A stretch of 64,000 bases of DNA from an uncultured Paraprevotella sp. (GTDB lineage: Bacteria > Bacteroidota > Bacteroidia > Bacteroidales > Bacteroidaceae): the NCBI GenBank assembly GCA_944321365.1, contig CALULA010000010.1, positions 17,067 to 81,066 on the forward strand. Direction: 5' to 3'. Both the position numbers and the translations under genes were made by a program. The notes beneath the pieces are model-generated. The model had not been told where the DNA came from, did no database searches, and saw only the letters and a list, made by a program, of their open reading frames with translations. This document shows, piece after piece, positions 18,785 to 26,581 of the stretch. The first letter of the stretch is position 1, and every line of letters begins with the position of its first letter.

Positions 18785-18818
18785 AAAAATGCCCGCCTCC
18801 TTCTACAGAGACGGGCAT
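18785..18818 (-). terminator. Second terminator hairpin of the mini-gene unit
   Basis: In the minus-strand transcript a 7-bp stem (arms 18812-18818 and 18789-18795) encloses a 16-nt loop and is followed by U5. It lies just after the first terminator, forming a tandem pair. Confidence 0.6.
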
Positions 18819-18822
18819 AAAA

Positions 18823-18849
18823 AAAAGAAGGTTGTCATCTCGACAACCA
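18823..18849 (-). terminator. Terminator overlapping the mini-ORF stop codon
   Basis: In the minus-strand transcript the stem GGTTGTC/GACAACC (18842-18848 with 18830-18836) contains the mini-ORF codons for Leu-Ser-Arg and its UGA, and is followed by a U-rich tract. A ribosome completing the mini-ORF would cover the hairpin. Confidence 0.65.
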
Positions 18850-18879
18850 ATCTTTCATTAACCTTAAATCTAATACCAT
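18835..18879 (-). CDS. Possible 14-codon leader peptide or small-RNA-borne mini-ORF
   Basis: ATG at 18879 opens a 14-codon frame, MVLDLRLMKDWLSR, ending in UGA. It starts about 7 nt after the transcription start predicted from the promoter at 18893-18923, so it would be nearly leaderless. Its last codons and stop lie inside a terminator hairpin. This could be a translated attenuator peptide for the MFS operon about 400 nt downstream, a stand-alone peptide, or simply the 5' part of an untranslated small RNA. Translation is unproven. Confidence 0.35.
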   Translation of the reverse strand: MVLDLRLMKDWLSR

Positions 18880-18892
18880 GAAAAACACAATG

Positions 18893-18923
18893 CAAAGGTA
18901 CTGCTTTCTCTGATATCTGCAAT
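18893..18923 (-). promoter_or_regulatory. Promoter of the mini-gene unit
   Basis: On the minus strand ATTG (18920-18923), a 19-bp spacer and TACCTTTG (18893-18900) form a good Bacteroidetes-type promoter just downstream of the rlmI-like gene. It points to an independent transcript of about 100 nt ending at the tandem hairpins. Confidence 0.65.
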
Positions 18924-18980
18924 AGTTTGCGGAGAAAAAGGCATGATATTTAACACGTTTTTGCAGATTTGAGGGCTTTT

Positions 18981-20177
18981 TTACTCCACATAGAGCACCA
19001 AGCCCTTCAAATACTCCCCTTCGGGGTGATAAATGTCTATGGGATGGTCCACCGGCTGATGCAGCTGATGCAAGATGCGCACCCGCCTTTTGCTTTGCGC
19101 GGCTGCCGTAAACACAGCCGTACGGAAATGCTCCTTGCTCACCACCTGCGAACAACTGAACGTAAAAAGGAGGCCACCGGATTTTATTTTCTCGAAAGCC
19201 TTGGAATTCAACCGGGAATAACCCTTCAACGCCTGACGCAAAGCATCTCTGTGTTTGGCGAATGCCGGGGGGTCCAGGACAATCAGATCGTAACGGTTTT
19301 CCATCGTGTCCAAATATTTAAATGCATCTTCAGCATAAGCCTCATGACGCTTGTCGCCAGGAAAATTCAAAGCGATGTTGGCATTCGTCAAGTCTACAGC
19401 CTTGGCTGAGCTGTCTACCGAATGCACCAATTCTGCTCCGCCGCGCATGGCATAAACGCTGAACCCTCCCGTATAGCAGAACATATTCAGCACAGAACGT
19501 CCGTGAGCATAATGCTCCAACAGCGAACGATTGTCACGCTGGTCTACGAAAAAGCCTGTTTTCTGCCCTTTCAACCAATCGATATGGAACTTCAGCCCGT
19601 TCTCCACAGCTACATTTTCCGTGCTCCCGCCTATGATGAAACCGTTCTCCTGTCCCAATCCGGCCTTGAAAGGCAATGTCGTCTCGCTTTTGTAATAGAC
19701 ATTCTTTATGTCACCGTCCGTCACCTTCACTATAGCCTTGGCTATCTCCATGCGCGACACATGCATACCTACGCTGTGAGCCTGCATCACAGCCGTCGGC
19801 CCATACACGTCCACGACCAGACCGGAAAGCCCGTCGCCCTCACCATACACCAGACGATAAATGTCATTTTCCACGCGACCTGCCAACCCCACTGTACGGC
19901 GCAGTTGATAAGCCACCTGAAGCCGCCTTTCCCAAAAGGCCGCGTCCACGGTGCAGTCCTCGAAGCTAAGCACACGCACCGCGATGGAGCCTATCTGCCA
20001 ATGGCCCACAGCCATGAAGTCTCCCTCTGAGGTAAGCACACGCACCACCTCTCCTTCTTCCGGCTCACCGTCTATATGATGAACGGCTCCTGAGAAAATC
20101 CAGGGATGGAAACGTTTCAGACTCTCTTCCTTTCCTTTTCGCAAATACAAATTTTTATACATATCTGTTTCTGTCAT
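18981..20177 (-). CDS. Class I SAM-dependent rRNA methyltransferase, RlmI-like
   Basis: 398 residues. N-terminal PUA domain (residues about 8-90), a middle EEHEE-like domain, and a C-terminal Rossmann methyltransferase with MFCYTGGFSVYAMRGGA and the catalytic LDPPAFAK motif. RlmI methylates C5 of cytosine 1962 in 23S rRNA. The frame starts at MTETDMYKN (20177), 13 bp after the exonuclease gene; MYKNLYL at 20162 is an alternative. Last gene of a three-gene operon with DUF5063 and the exonuclease. Confidence 0.88.
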   Translation of the reverse strand: MTETDMYKNLYLRKGKEESLKRFHPWIFSGAVHHIDGEPEEGEVVRVLTSEGDFMAVGHWQIGSIAVRVLSFEDCTVDAAFWERRLQVAYQLRRTVGLAGRVENDIYRLVYGEGDGLSGLVVDVYGPTAVMQAHSVGMHVSRMEIAKAIVKVTDGDIKNVYYKSETTLPFKAGLGQENGFIIGGSTENVAVENGLKFHIDWLKGQKTGFFVDQRDNRSLLEHYAHGRSVLNMFCYTGGFSVYAMRGGAELVHSVDSSAKAVDLTNANIALNFPGDKRHEAYAEDAFKYLDTMENRYDLIVLDPPAFAKHRDALRQALKGYSRLNSKAFEKIKSGGLLFTFSCSQVVSKEHFRTAVFTAAAQSKRRVRILHQLHQPVDHPIDIYHPEGEYLKGLVLYVE

Positions 20178-20190
20178 AAAGATTCATTAG

Positions 20191-20832
20191 TCAGGCCTCC
20201 GAAGACGTCGGAACGGCCTCCGGCACCACTATCAGCTCATAGTCTTGATTTTGCCGCAACTGCTCCAGTTCGCGATATATATGTATGCAAGCCCATGCGT
20301 CCGTCGCCGCATACAACCGCTGTCCGTCGGTCAGCACGTCAGCCTCCCAATTGGTCAACCGCTGCCCCTTGCTGATTTTCTTTCCAAAGACGTTGGCATA
20401 GAGTTTCTGCAGACTCATGTCCTGTATGCCAAACGCCTTTACGTAATCCTGCAAGTCCAGAAAAGCATGAGGCTCAAAACTGCCCCGTTTACGGAGCGAG
20501 GCCAAGTCGTCGCGCAAGGAAAGTCCCACTTTCAGCACACGCTCGTCCTGCAACAGGCTTTTCACACTTTCAGTCACTCCGATACGGTTCAGCCGGAACA
20601 AAAAACAAGTGTCATCTGTCGACACCTGCAACAAGGCAACCATGTTTGTCAACCCTTTTTTGAACGACGGACGTGTTTCCGTATCCATTCCCAATACCAT
20701 TGCACTACGCAGGTAGGCAACAGCCTTATCGGCCTCCCGTTCCGTCTGAATCACAAAAATGCGCCCCTCGAACAAGGCACGCGGCAAAGCAGGAATCCGC
20801 CTTTTGTCAAACTTGTTATACAGTGTTCTCAT
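20191..20832 (-). CDS. 3'-5' exonuclease of the RNase D/DEDD family
   Basis: 213 residues. The DEDD residues are visible: Exo I MDTETRPS, Exo II in VGLSLRDDLASL, and the Exo III YAATDAWAC, which marks the DEDDy subclass. There is no HRDC domain, so it is shorter than classical RNase D. Together with the downstream rRNA methyltransferase this suggests a role in RNA maturation, but a DNA role is possible. Twelve bp separate it from the DUF5063 gene. Confidence 0.87.
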   Translation of the reverse strand: MRTLYNKFDKRRIPALPRALFEGRIFVIQTEREADKAVAYLRSAMVLGMDTETRPSFKKGLTNMVALLQVSTDDTCFLFRLNRIGVTESVKSLLQDERVLKVGLSLRDDLASLRKRGSFEPHAFLDLQDYVKAFGIQDMSLQKLYANVFGKKISKGQRLTNWEADVLTDGQRLYAATDAWACIHIYRELEQLRQNQDYELIVVPEAVPTSSEA

Positions 20833-20844
20833 TATGAATTAAGG

Positions 20845-21402
20845 TTATTCGCTTGCGCATTCTTCATCCTCTTCCTCTCGACAGAATGAATATCTGACAC
20901 GGTGAAGCGCGCGCAAAGCATTAGTCAGCGTCTGCCCCCAATAAAGTACAAAAGATCCGGCCACCTCGGCCACAGCTTCATACATATTCTCTTCAAGCCC
21001 CACTCTGTAAGTCTCCACAAAGTTTTTCATCGCCTGATATAAATCTGCCAAGTCCTCCGATATGGACTTCACTGCCGGTTCGTCAGTAAAGCGTACGTCC
21101 TCATCACAAAAATCCATATAGTCATCGTGTTCTCCCAAAATACCGCTAAGCGTAAGCCGCAGGAACTCATAGTCGTGCTCTGTCACGAAAGCCTCCGGAA
21201 AGAAATCCTCTGCTCCTTCCACCTGCTCCAGCAATGACGCTTTCAAATAGAGCAAAGGCAACAGTTTCAACACGGTATCCGCAAAATCCTTCACCCTGCG
21301 GCCTTCCGACTGCTCCAGATAAGCACAGAACTCCGCCGCTACAGTCACAAATTCCATCGTATTTCGGGAATACACAACTAATTTCATCTCATTTGCATCC
21401 AT
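20845..21402 (-). CDS. DUF5063 domain protein
   Basis: 185 residues, acidic, predicted all-helical and cytoplasmic. The conserved block with ETYRVGLEENMYEAVAE and the aromatic pair before WGQTLTNALRALH matches the DUF5063 family found next to RNase D-like genes in Bacteroidetes. Function unknown. It is the first gene of the operon; a -7 element (TAGCTTTG on the minus strand) lies at 21432-21439. Confidence 0.72.
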   Translation of the reverse strand: MDANEMKLVVYSRNTMEFVTVAAEFCAYLEQSEGRRVKDFADTVLKLLPLLYLKASLLEQVEGAEDFFPEAFVTEHDYEFLRLTLSGILGEHDDYMDFCDEDVRFTDEPAVKSISEDLADLYQAMKNFVETYRVGLEENMYEAVAEVAGSFVLYWGQTLTNALRALHRVRYSFCREEEDEECASE

Positions 21403-21431
21403 TGTACAAAAATCCTCTTTTTAAAGAAGCA

Positions 21432-21439
21432 CAAAGCTA
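21432..21439 (-). promoter_or_regulatory. -7 promoter element of the DUF5063 operon
   Basis: Minus-strand TAGCTTTG fits TAnnTTTG and lies 30 bp before the start codon. It is divergent from the ftsK -7 element 50 bp away. Confidence 0.5.
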
Positions 21440-21482
21440 CAAAAAATTAGGCGAAAAAATAGAAAATTTGATGATTTTCATC

Positions 21483-21490
21483 TACTTTTG
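21483..21490 (+). promoter_or_regulatory. -7 promoter element of ftsK
   Basis: TACTTTTG fits TAnnTTTG and lies 27 bp before the ftsK start. A TTTG at 21467 is only 12 bp upstream, too close for a normal -33 box. Confidence 0.5.
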
Positions 21491-21517
21491 TAGGAGTTTT
21501 CCTTTTGAATAACCAAG

Positions 21518-24040
21518 ATGAGTAAAAATAGCCAAGCTGTGCAGACCACAAAATTAGGAAATAAAATATCAAAAAATAAAGCTGAGAAATCTACATCCAA
21601 GCTTAAAAAAGAAACCGATGAAAACGTATTGAATGCAGGTGAAGAGCCTGTGGGACACAAGGAAACCGTACGTTTCTTTGCAGGACTGGCCATATTGATT
21701 CTGGCTTTGTTCTTGCTGCTGTCTTTCACGTCTTATCTCTTCACCGGAGCTGACGACCAGTCGCTGATGGAACAGGGGGCTATGGAAGGATTCATGAACT
21801 ACACCGGAGCCATCGGTGCTTATTGTGCCCGTTATTGGATGAATTACTGTTTCGGCTTCTCGGCCTTTCTTATTCCTGTATTTCTGATTATCGCTGCCAT
21901 GAAACTTACACGGGCTTATAAAGTACGGCTATGGAAATGGTTTCTCCACTGCGCTTTCCTGACGTTCTGGTTTTCCATCGCCTGCTCCTTTTTCTTCCAA
22001 CAGGCTTTTGAAAATCTGGACGGCTGGGGATTTATCAATCCCGGAGGCAACCACGGACAGTTCATATCCAACTGGCTCAACCAGCGCATCGGGAAAATAG
22101 GTACATTCATGGTGCTGCTGCTTTCCGCCATCGCTTATCTGGCCTATCTGAGCAATGAAACCATACAGCTGGTACGCCGCATTCTCAATCCGGTAGACTA
22201 TATCAAAGCCAAGAGCAGCGCGAAGAAGAACATCATCGAAGAGGAAAAGGCCAATGCCGACATACAGTCTCAAGAGACCGACAGACTGCCATCTGAAACG
22301 GAGCCCACGGCCCAAGGTGAAGACGCAGACGAAAACGCAGCTTACACCATCGACTTCGGCCAAATGACACCGACCGACAACACACAGGATGAAGAAGCAG
22401 AAGGCTCTCCGCAAAAAGCTCCGGAAAAAAAGCGTATGCAAGAAGCGGAAAACGCAGTTCCTGAATTGAACATAGTGGAAACGGAAAAGGAAGAAGTGGC
22501 CAGCGAAAACAGCCGAGGTGCCCTGGAGCCTTACGATCCGAAACTGGACTTGGAGAACTATCGCTACCCTACGCTTGAGCTATTGGACAAGCACGCCGAC
22601 GATGAATCTCCCATCGACATGAATGAACAAAACAAGAACAAGGATAAAATCATTGAAGTCCTCCACAATTTCAGTGTAGACATTTCGTCAATCAAAGCCA
22701 CGGTGGGACCGACTGTCACACTTTATGAAATCACTCCGGCAAAAGGCGTGCGCATCTCTCGCATCAAAAATCTGGAGGACGACATCGCCCTTAGCCTCAG
22801 CGCACTGGGAATCCGCATCATCGCTCCTATTCCCGGGAAAGGCACAATCGGTATAGAAGTACCTAACGCCCACCCTCGTATGGTTCCCATGGAAAGCATA
22901 CTGAACAGCCGTAAGTTCCGTGAATCGGAATATGAGCTTCCCATCGCATTAGGGAAAACCATCACGAATGAAGTATTCATGGTGGATCTGACCAAGATGC
23001 CTCACCTGTTGGTGGCCGGTGCGACAGGTCAAGGCAAATCTGTGGGCTTAAACGCCATCATTACATCCTTGTTATATAAAAAGCATCCAGCGGAACTGAA
23101 ATTCGTCATGGTAGACCCGAAGAAAGTGGAATTCAGCATCTACGCGCCCATAGAAAACCACTTCCTGGCCAAAATCGCAGATGAAGATGACGAGCCTATC
23201 ATTACCGATGTGCAAAAAGTTGTGGCCACACTGAAAAGCCTGTGTGCAGAAATGGATATGCGCTACGACCTGCTGAAAAAAGCTCGCGCGCGCAATATAA
23301 AGGAGTATAACGCAAAGTTCAAAAACCGGCAGCTGAACCCGGAAAACGGCCATCGTTTCATGCCTTACATCGTTGTAGTCATAGACGAGTACGGCGATCT
23401 CATTATGACAGCCGGAAAAGAAATAGAATTACCCATTGCCCGTATCGCGCAATTGGCACGCGCCGTCGGAATACATATGATTATCGCCACACAACGGCCC
23501 ACGACCAACATCATCACCGGTGTGATTAAAGCCAACTTCCCTGCGCGCATGGCATTTAAAGTAAGCTCCATGATCGACTCCCGCACCATCCTGGACCGCC
23601 CCGGTGCCAATCAGCTTATCGGACGCGGAGACATGCTGTTCCTCAGCGGAAACGAACCGGTGCGTGTTCAGTGCGCATTTGTCGACACGCCAGAAGTAGA
23701 GCGCATCACCGCCTACATTTCCAAACAGCAAAGCTATCTGGGTCCTTTTGAGCTACCCAAAGTGGAATCAGACAGCGAAGACGGTGGAAATGGCGACGCA
23801 GTGGATATGACTCATCTGGACCCCCTGTTTGAACAAGCCGCCCGACTCATCGTGGCCACCCAACAAGGGTCCACCTCCATGATACAACGCAAATTTGCCA
23901 TTGGCTACAACCGTGCAGGCCGTTTGATGGATCAGCTGGAAAAAGCCGGCATTGTCGGTGCCGCACAGGGCAGCAAACCACGCGAGGTGATGTGCATGGA
24001 CGACAATGATCTGGAAATGAGACTGAATAATTTAAGATAA
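21518..24040 (+). CDS. ftsK: DNA translocase FtsK/SpoIIIE
   Basis: 840 residues. A lysine-rich N terminus precedes four predicted membrane segments between residues about 48 and 235, then an acidic linker, the alpha domain, and the RecA-like motor. The Walker A motif GATGQGKS lies near residue 503, Walker B is YIVVVIDEYGDL, and the C-terminal gamma winged helix (STSMIQRKFAIGYNRAGRLM) recognises polar DNA sequences. It pumps chromosome termini through the division septum. The linker is much shorter than in E. coli. First gene before the LolA-like gene, 17 bp away. Confidence 0.95.
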   Translation: MSKNSQAVQTTKLGNKISKNKAEKSTSKLKKETDENVLNAGEEPVGHKETVRFFAGLAILILALFLLLSFTSYLFTGADDQSLMEQGAMEGFMNYTGAIGAYCARYWMNYCFGFSAFLIPVFLIIAAMKLTRAYKVRLWKWFLHCAFLTFWFSIACSFFFQQAFENLDGWGFINPGGNHGQFISNWLNQRIGKIGTFMVLLLSAIAYLAYLSNETIQLVRRILNPVDYIKAKSSAKKNIIEEEKANADIQSQETDRLPSETEPTAQGEDADENAAYTIDFGQMTPTDNTQDEEAEGSPQKAPEKKRMQEAENAVPELNIVETEKEEVASENSRGALEPYDPKLDLENYRYPTLELLDKHADDESPIDMNEQNKNKDKIIEVLHNFSVDISSIKATVGPTVTLYEITPAKGVRISRIKNLEDDIALSLSALGIRIIAPIPGKGTIGIEVPNAHPRMVPMESILNSRKFRESEYELPIALGKTITNEVFMVDLTKMPHLLVAGATGQGKSVGLNAIITSLLYKKHPAELKFVMVDPKKVEFSIYAPIENHFLAKIADEDDEPIITDVQKVVATLKSLCAEMDMRYDLLKKARARNIKEYNAKFKNRQLNPENGHRFMPYIVVVIDEYGDLIMTAGKEIELPIARIAQLARAVGIHMIIATQRPTTNIITGVIKANFPARMAFKVSSMIDSRTILDRPGANQLIGRGDMLFLSGNEPVRVQCAFVDTPEVERITAYISKQQSYLGPFELPKVESDSEDGGNGDAVDMTHLDPLFEQAARLIVATQQGSTSMIQRKFAIGYNRAGRLMDQLEKAGIVGAAQGSKPREVMCMDDNDLEMRLNNLR

Positions 24041-24057
24041 ACCCCAAAACACAAATC

Positions 24058-24699
24058 ATGAAAAAAATTTTGTGGACATGCCTGTTAGGAATAACATTGC
24101 TCCCCGTCAGAGCGCAACAGACATCAGACGCCCGAAAAGTTCTGGATGCCACCGCCAACAGAGTAACCGCCCACGGCGGCGTAAAAGCATCTTTCAAAGC
24201 CGACAAATTCTCTAACGGACAACTGCAAGGCAGTGCGACGGGAACAATGAATATAAAAGGAGAAAAGTTTCAGTTGACAACACCCGACATGATCACATGG
24301 TACAATGGCGAAACGCAATGGAGCTATATAAAAGCGAATGAGGAAGTCAACATCAGCGTGCCCACCGTAGAAGAGCAAATAAGCATGAACCCTTATACTT
24401 TCGTCAACCTATATAAAAAAGGTTATACCTATAGCATGAAAGAAAGTACCTTACGGGGCAAAGCCTGTTATGAAGTAACACTTACGGCAACAGATCGCAA
24501 AAAAAATATCCACACCATCATCATCAGCGTGGATAAAAAAGATTACACCCCCATGTGCGTACGCATGCAAATGACCGACACGGGGCAGTGGACCCGGATT
24601 GCCGTCCACCAATTCCAGACAGGGCAACCATTCAGTGACACTGATTTTGAGTTCAATCCAAAAGACTTTCCCCAAGCAGAAGTCATTGACCTGAGATAA
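24058..24699 (+). CDS. LolA-like periplasmic lipoprotein carrier
   Basis: 213 residues with a signal peptide (MKKILWTCLLGITLLPVRAQ) and an open-barrel pattern typical of LolA: the SFKADKF start, LTTPDMITWYNGETQWSY and the C-terminal DFEFNPKDFPQAEVIDL. LolA shuttles lipoproteins from the inner to the outer membrane. It lies directly after ftsK, an arrangement also known in proteobacteria, where lolA follows ftsK. Good confidence for the family. Confidence 0.85.
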   Translation: MKKILWTCLLGITLLPVRAQQTSDARKVLDATANRVTAHGGVKASFKADKFSNGQLQGSATGTMNIKGEKFQLTTPDMITWYNGETQWSYIKANEEVNISVPTVEEQISMNPYTFVNLYKKGYTYSMKESTLRGKACYEVTLTATDRKKNIHTIIISVDKKDYTPMCVRMQMTDTGQWTRIAVHQFQTGQPFSDTDFEFNPKDFPQAEVIDLR

Positions 24700-24746
24700 C
24701 AGCCAGAAACAGCATTTCAACAACTCAACAACTAAAATACAACAAT

Positions 24747-25685
24747 ATGGAACACATCCGCTGTCTGATTATCGGTTCCGGACCGGCCGGCTATACAGCT
24801 GCCATCTATGCCGGACGAGCCAACCTCTCCCCCGTCGTATATGAAGGAATACAACCCGGAGGACAGTTGACCATCACTACAGAAGTTGAAAACTTCCCCG
24901 GTTATCCGGAAGGAATAGCCGGACCAGAGCTAATGGATGATTTACGTAAACAAGCAGAACGCTTCGGTACGGAAATCCGGAATGCCATCGCCACAAAAGC
25001 AGACTTAAGCAAACGCCCGTATAAAATCACATTCGACGACGATACAACCGTAGAAGCCGAAACCGTAATTATAGCAACCGGTGCCACAGCCAAATATCTC
25101 GGACTGGAAGATGAGAAAAAGTATGCCGGAATGGGAGTCAGTGCCTGTGCCACTTGCGACGGCTTTTTCTACCGCAAAAAGACAGTTGTTGTCGTTGGTG
25201 GCGGAGACACAGCTTGTGAAGAAGCCATTTATCTGGCCGGATTAGCCTCCAAGGTTTATCTTCTCGTACGCAAGCCTTATCTGCGTGCTTCCAAGATTAT
25301 GCAGGAACGTGTGCTGGAAAACCCAAAAATAGAAGTATTGTTTGAACATAACGCAGAAGGATTGTTCGGTGAAAACGGTGTCGAAGGTGTACATGTGGTG
25401 AAACGCAAGGGTGAAACAGACGAAGAACACTATGACATTACAGCTGACGGCTTCTTCCTTGCCATAGGACACAAACCCAATTCAGAGATATTCAGCCCAT
25501 GGGTCAAGACTGACGAAACCGGATACATCATCACAGAAGGAGACTCCCCCCGCACAGGTATTCCCGGTGTATTTGCCGCCGGTGATGTTGCCGACCCACA
25601 TTACAGACAAGCTATCACAGCCGCAGCCAGCGGTTGCAAAGCCGCCATCGAGGCCGAACGCTATCTGGTAGAAAATAAACTCTGA
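24747..25685 (+). CDS. trxB: Thioredoxin-disulphide reductase
   Basis: 312 residues, usual length. FAD-binding GSGPAGYTAAIYAGR at the N terminus, NADPH-binding VVGGGDTACEEA, and the redox-active CATC at residues 134-137. Reduces thioredoxin with NADPH in the cytoplasm. It starts 47 bp after the LolA-like gene and may be cotranscribed with ftsK. Confidence 0.96.
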   Translation: MEHIRCLIIGSGPAGYTAAIYAGRANLSPVVYEGIQPGGQLTITTEVENFPGYPEGIAGPELMDDLRKQAERFGTEIRNAIATKADLSKRPYKITFDDDTTVEAETVIIATGATAKYLGLEDEKKYAGMGVSACATCDGFFYRKKTVVVVGGGDTACEEAIYLAGLASKVYLLVRKPYLRASKIMQERVLENPKIEVLFEHNAEGLFGENGVEGVHVVKRKGETDEEHYDITADGFFLAIGHKPNSEIFSPWVKTDETGYIITEGDSPRTGIPGVFAAGDVADPHYRQAITAAASGCKAAIEAERYLVENKL

Positions 25686-25749
25686 AAAGGTCTGCACACT
25701 ATTACGACAGCATCCCATCGATTTTCCTCACAAGAAAAGCGCGGAAAGA

Positions 25750-25781
25750 TTTGGATTAATGCTGCATTATTAGTAATTTTG
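25750..25781 (+). promoter_or_regulatory. Canonical promoter of rplU-rpmA
   Basis: TTTG (25750-25753), a 20-bp spacer and TAATTTTG (25774-25781) match the Bacteroidetes consensus exactly. Transcription should begin near 25788, giving a leader of about 79 nt. Confidence 0.8.
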
Positions 25782-25800
25782 CAGCCGATTTTAGTCTATT

Positions 25801-25838
25801 GAGGCTCAAACAAGCGGCACCACAAAGGTGTCCGCCTC
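25801..25838 (+). ncRNA. Possible structured leader of rplU
   Basis: Within the leader, GCGGCACC (25814-25821) can pair with GGTG-T-CCGC (25827-25835) with one bulge, flanked by GAGG and CCTC that can extend the stem. Ribosomal protein operons are often autoregulated through such leaders. Covariation has not been tested. Confidence 0.4.
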
Positions 25839-25866
25839 GTAGAGAAACCCGTTTAATTTATATAAA

Positions 25867-26184
25867 ATGTACGCAATTGTAGACATTAACGGTCATCAGT
25901 ACAAGGTGGCAGAAGGCAAGAAACTGTTTGTAGACCACATCCAGAACGCAGAAGCCAACCAGACTGTTGAGTTTGAAAAAGTGTTGTTGATAGACAACGA
26001 TGGTAATGTAACCGTAGGTGCTCCCACCGTAGAAGGCGCAAAAGTCGTTTGCGAGGTGGTATCTCCGTTAGTAAAAGGCGACAAAGTTCTGGTATTTCAC
26101 AAAAAGAGAAGAAAAGGTTACCGCAAGCTGAACGGTCATCGCCACCAGTATACGGAAGTAACCATTAAACAAGTTATTGCTTAA
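25867..26184 (+). CDS. rplU: 50S ribosomal protein L21
   Basis: 105 residues. Begins [19 protein letters not shown] and carries the C-terminal [20 protein letters not shown] signature of bL21. Structural component of the large ribosomal subunit. Followed 21 bp later by rpmA, the usual partner. Confidence 0.97.
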   Translation: MYAIVDINGHQYKVAEGKKLFVDHIQNAEANQTVEFEKVLLIDNDGNVTVGAPTVEGAKVVCEVVSPLVKGDKVLVFHKKRRKGYRKLNGHRHQYTEVTIKQVIA

Positions 26185-26205
26185 TCCTAAAAAAGTAAGA
26201 AGAAA

Positions 26206-26481
26206 ATGGCACATAAAAAAGGTGTAGGTAGTTCTAAGAACGGTCGCGAATCGGCCTCAAAGAGATTAGGCGTAAAGATTTTCGGCGGACAGAAATGTGT
26301 AGCAGGTAATATCATCGTACGCCAGCGCGGTACGGTTCATTATCCTGGCCACAATGTAGGTATGGGTAAAGACAACACGCTTTACGCTTTAGTTGACGGC
26401 GTTGTAACATTCAAAAAGTGTAACTACAGAGGCAGACAAGACAGAAGTGTCGTATCTGTAGAAGTTTATGCCGAAGCATAA
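26206..26481 (+). CDS. rpmA: 50S ribosomal protein L27
   Basis: 91 residues. Starts [20 protein letters not shown], the bL27 signature, with no cleavable Firmicutes-type N-terminal extension. The N-terminal tail reaches the peptidyl transferase centre. Ends at a strong bidirectional hairpin terminator. Confidence 0.97.
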   Translation: MAHKKGVGSSKNGRESASKRLGVKIFGGQKCVAGNIIVRQRGTVHYPGHNVGMGKDNTLYALVDGVVTFKKCNYRGRQDRSVVSVEVYAEA

Positions 26482-26501
26482 GTCATTTACCGACTGACAT
26501 T

Positions 26502-26544
26502 AAAAGAAGAGTCATTCCTCTTTATGGGGAATGACTTTTCTTTT
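26502..26544. terminator. Bidirectional terminator between rpmA and the convergent CNNM gene
   Basis: A stem of about 17 bp with one G-U/A-C position (arms 26502-26518 and 26528-26544) encloses a 9-nt loop. A-runs and U-runs lie on both sides, so it can terminate transcripts from both strands. Confidence 0.85.
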
Positions 26545-26581
26545 AACCCTTTCCGGTCATATAATATTCAAGTTCCTACAT

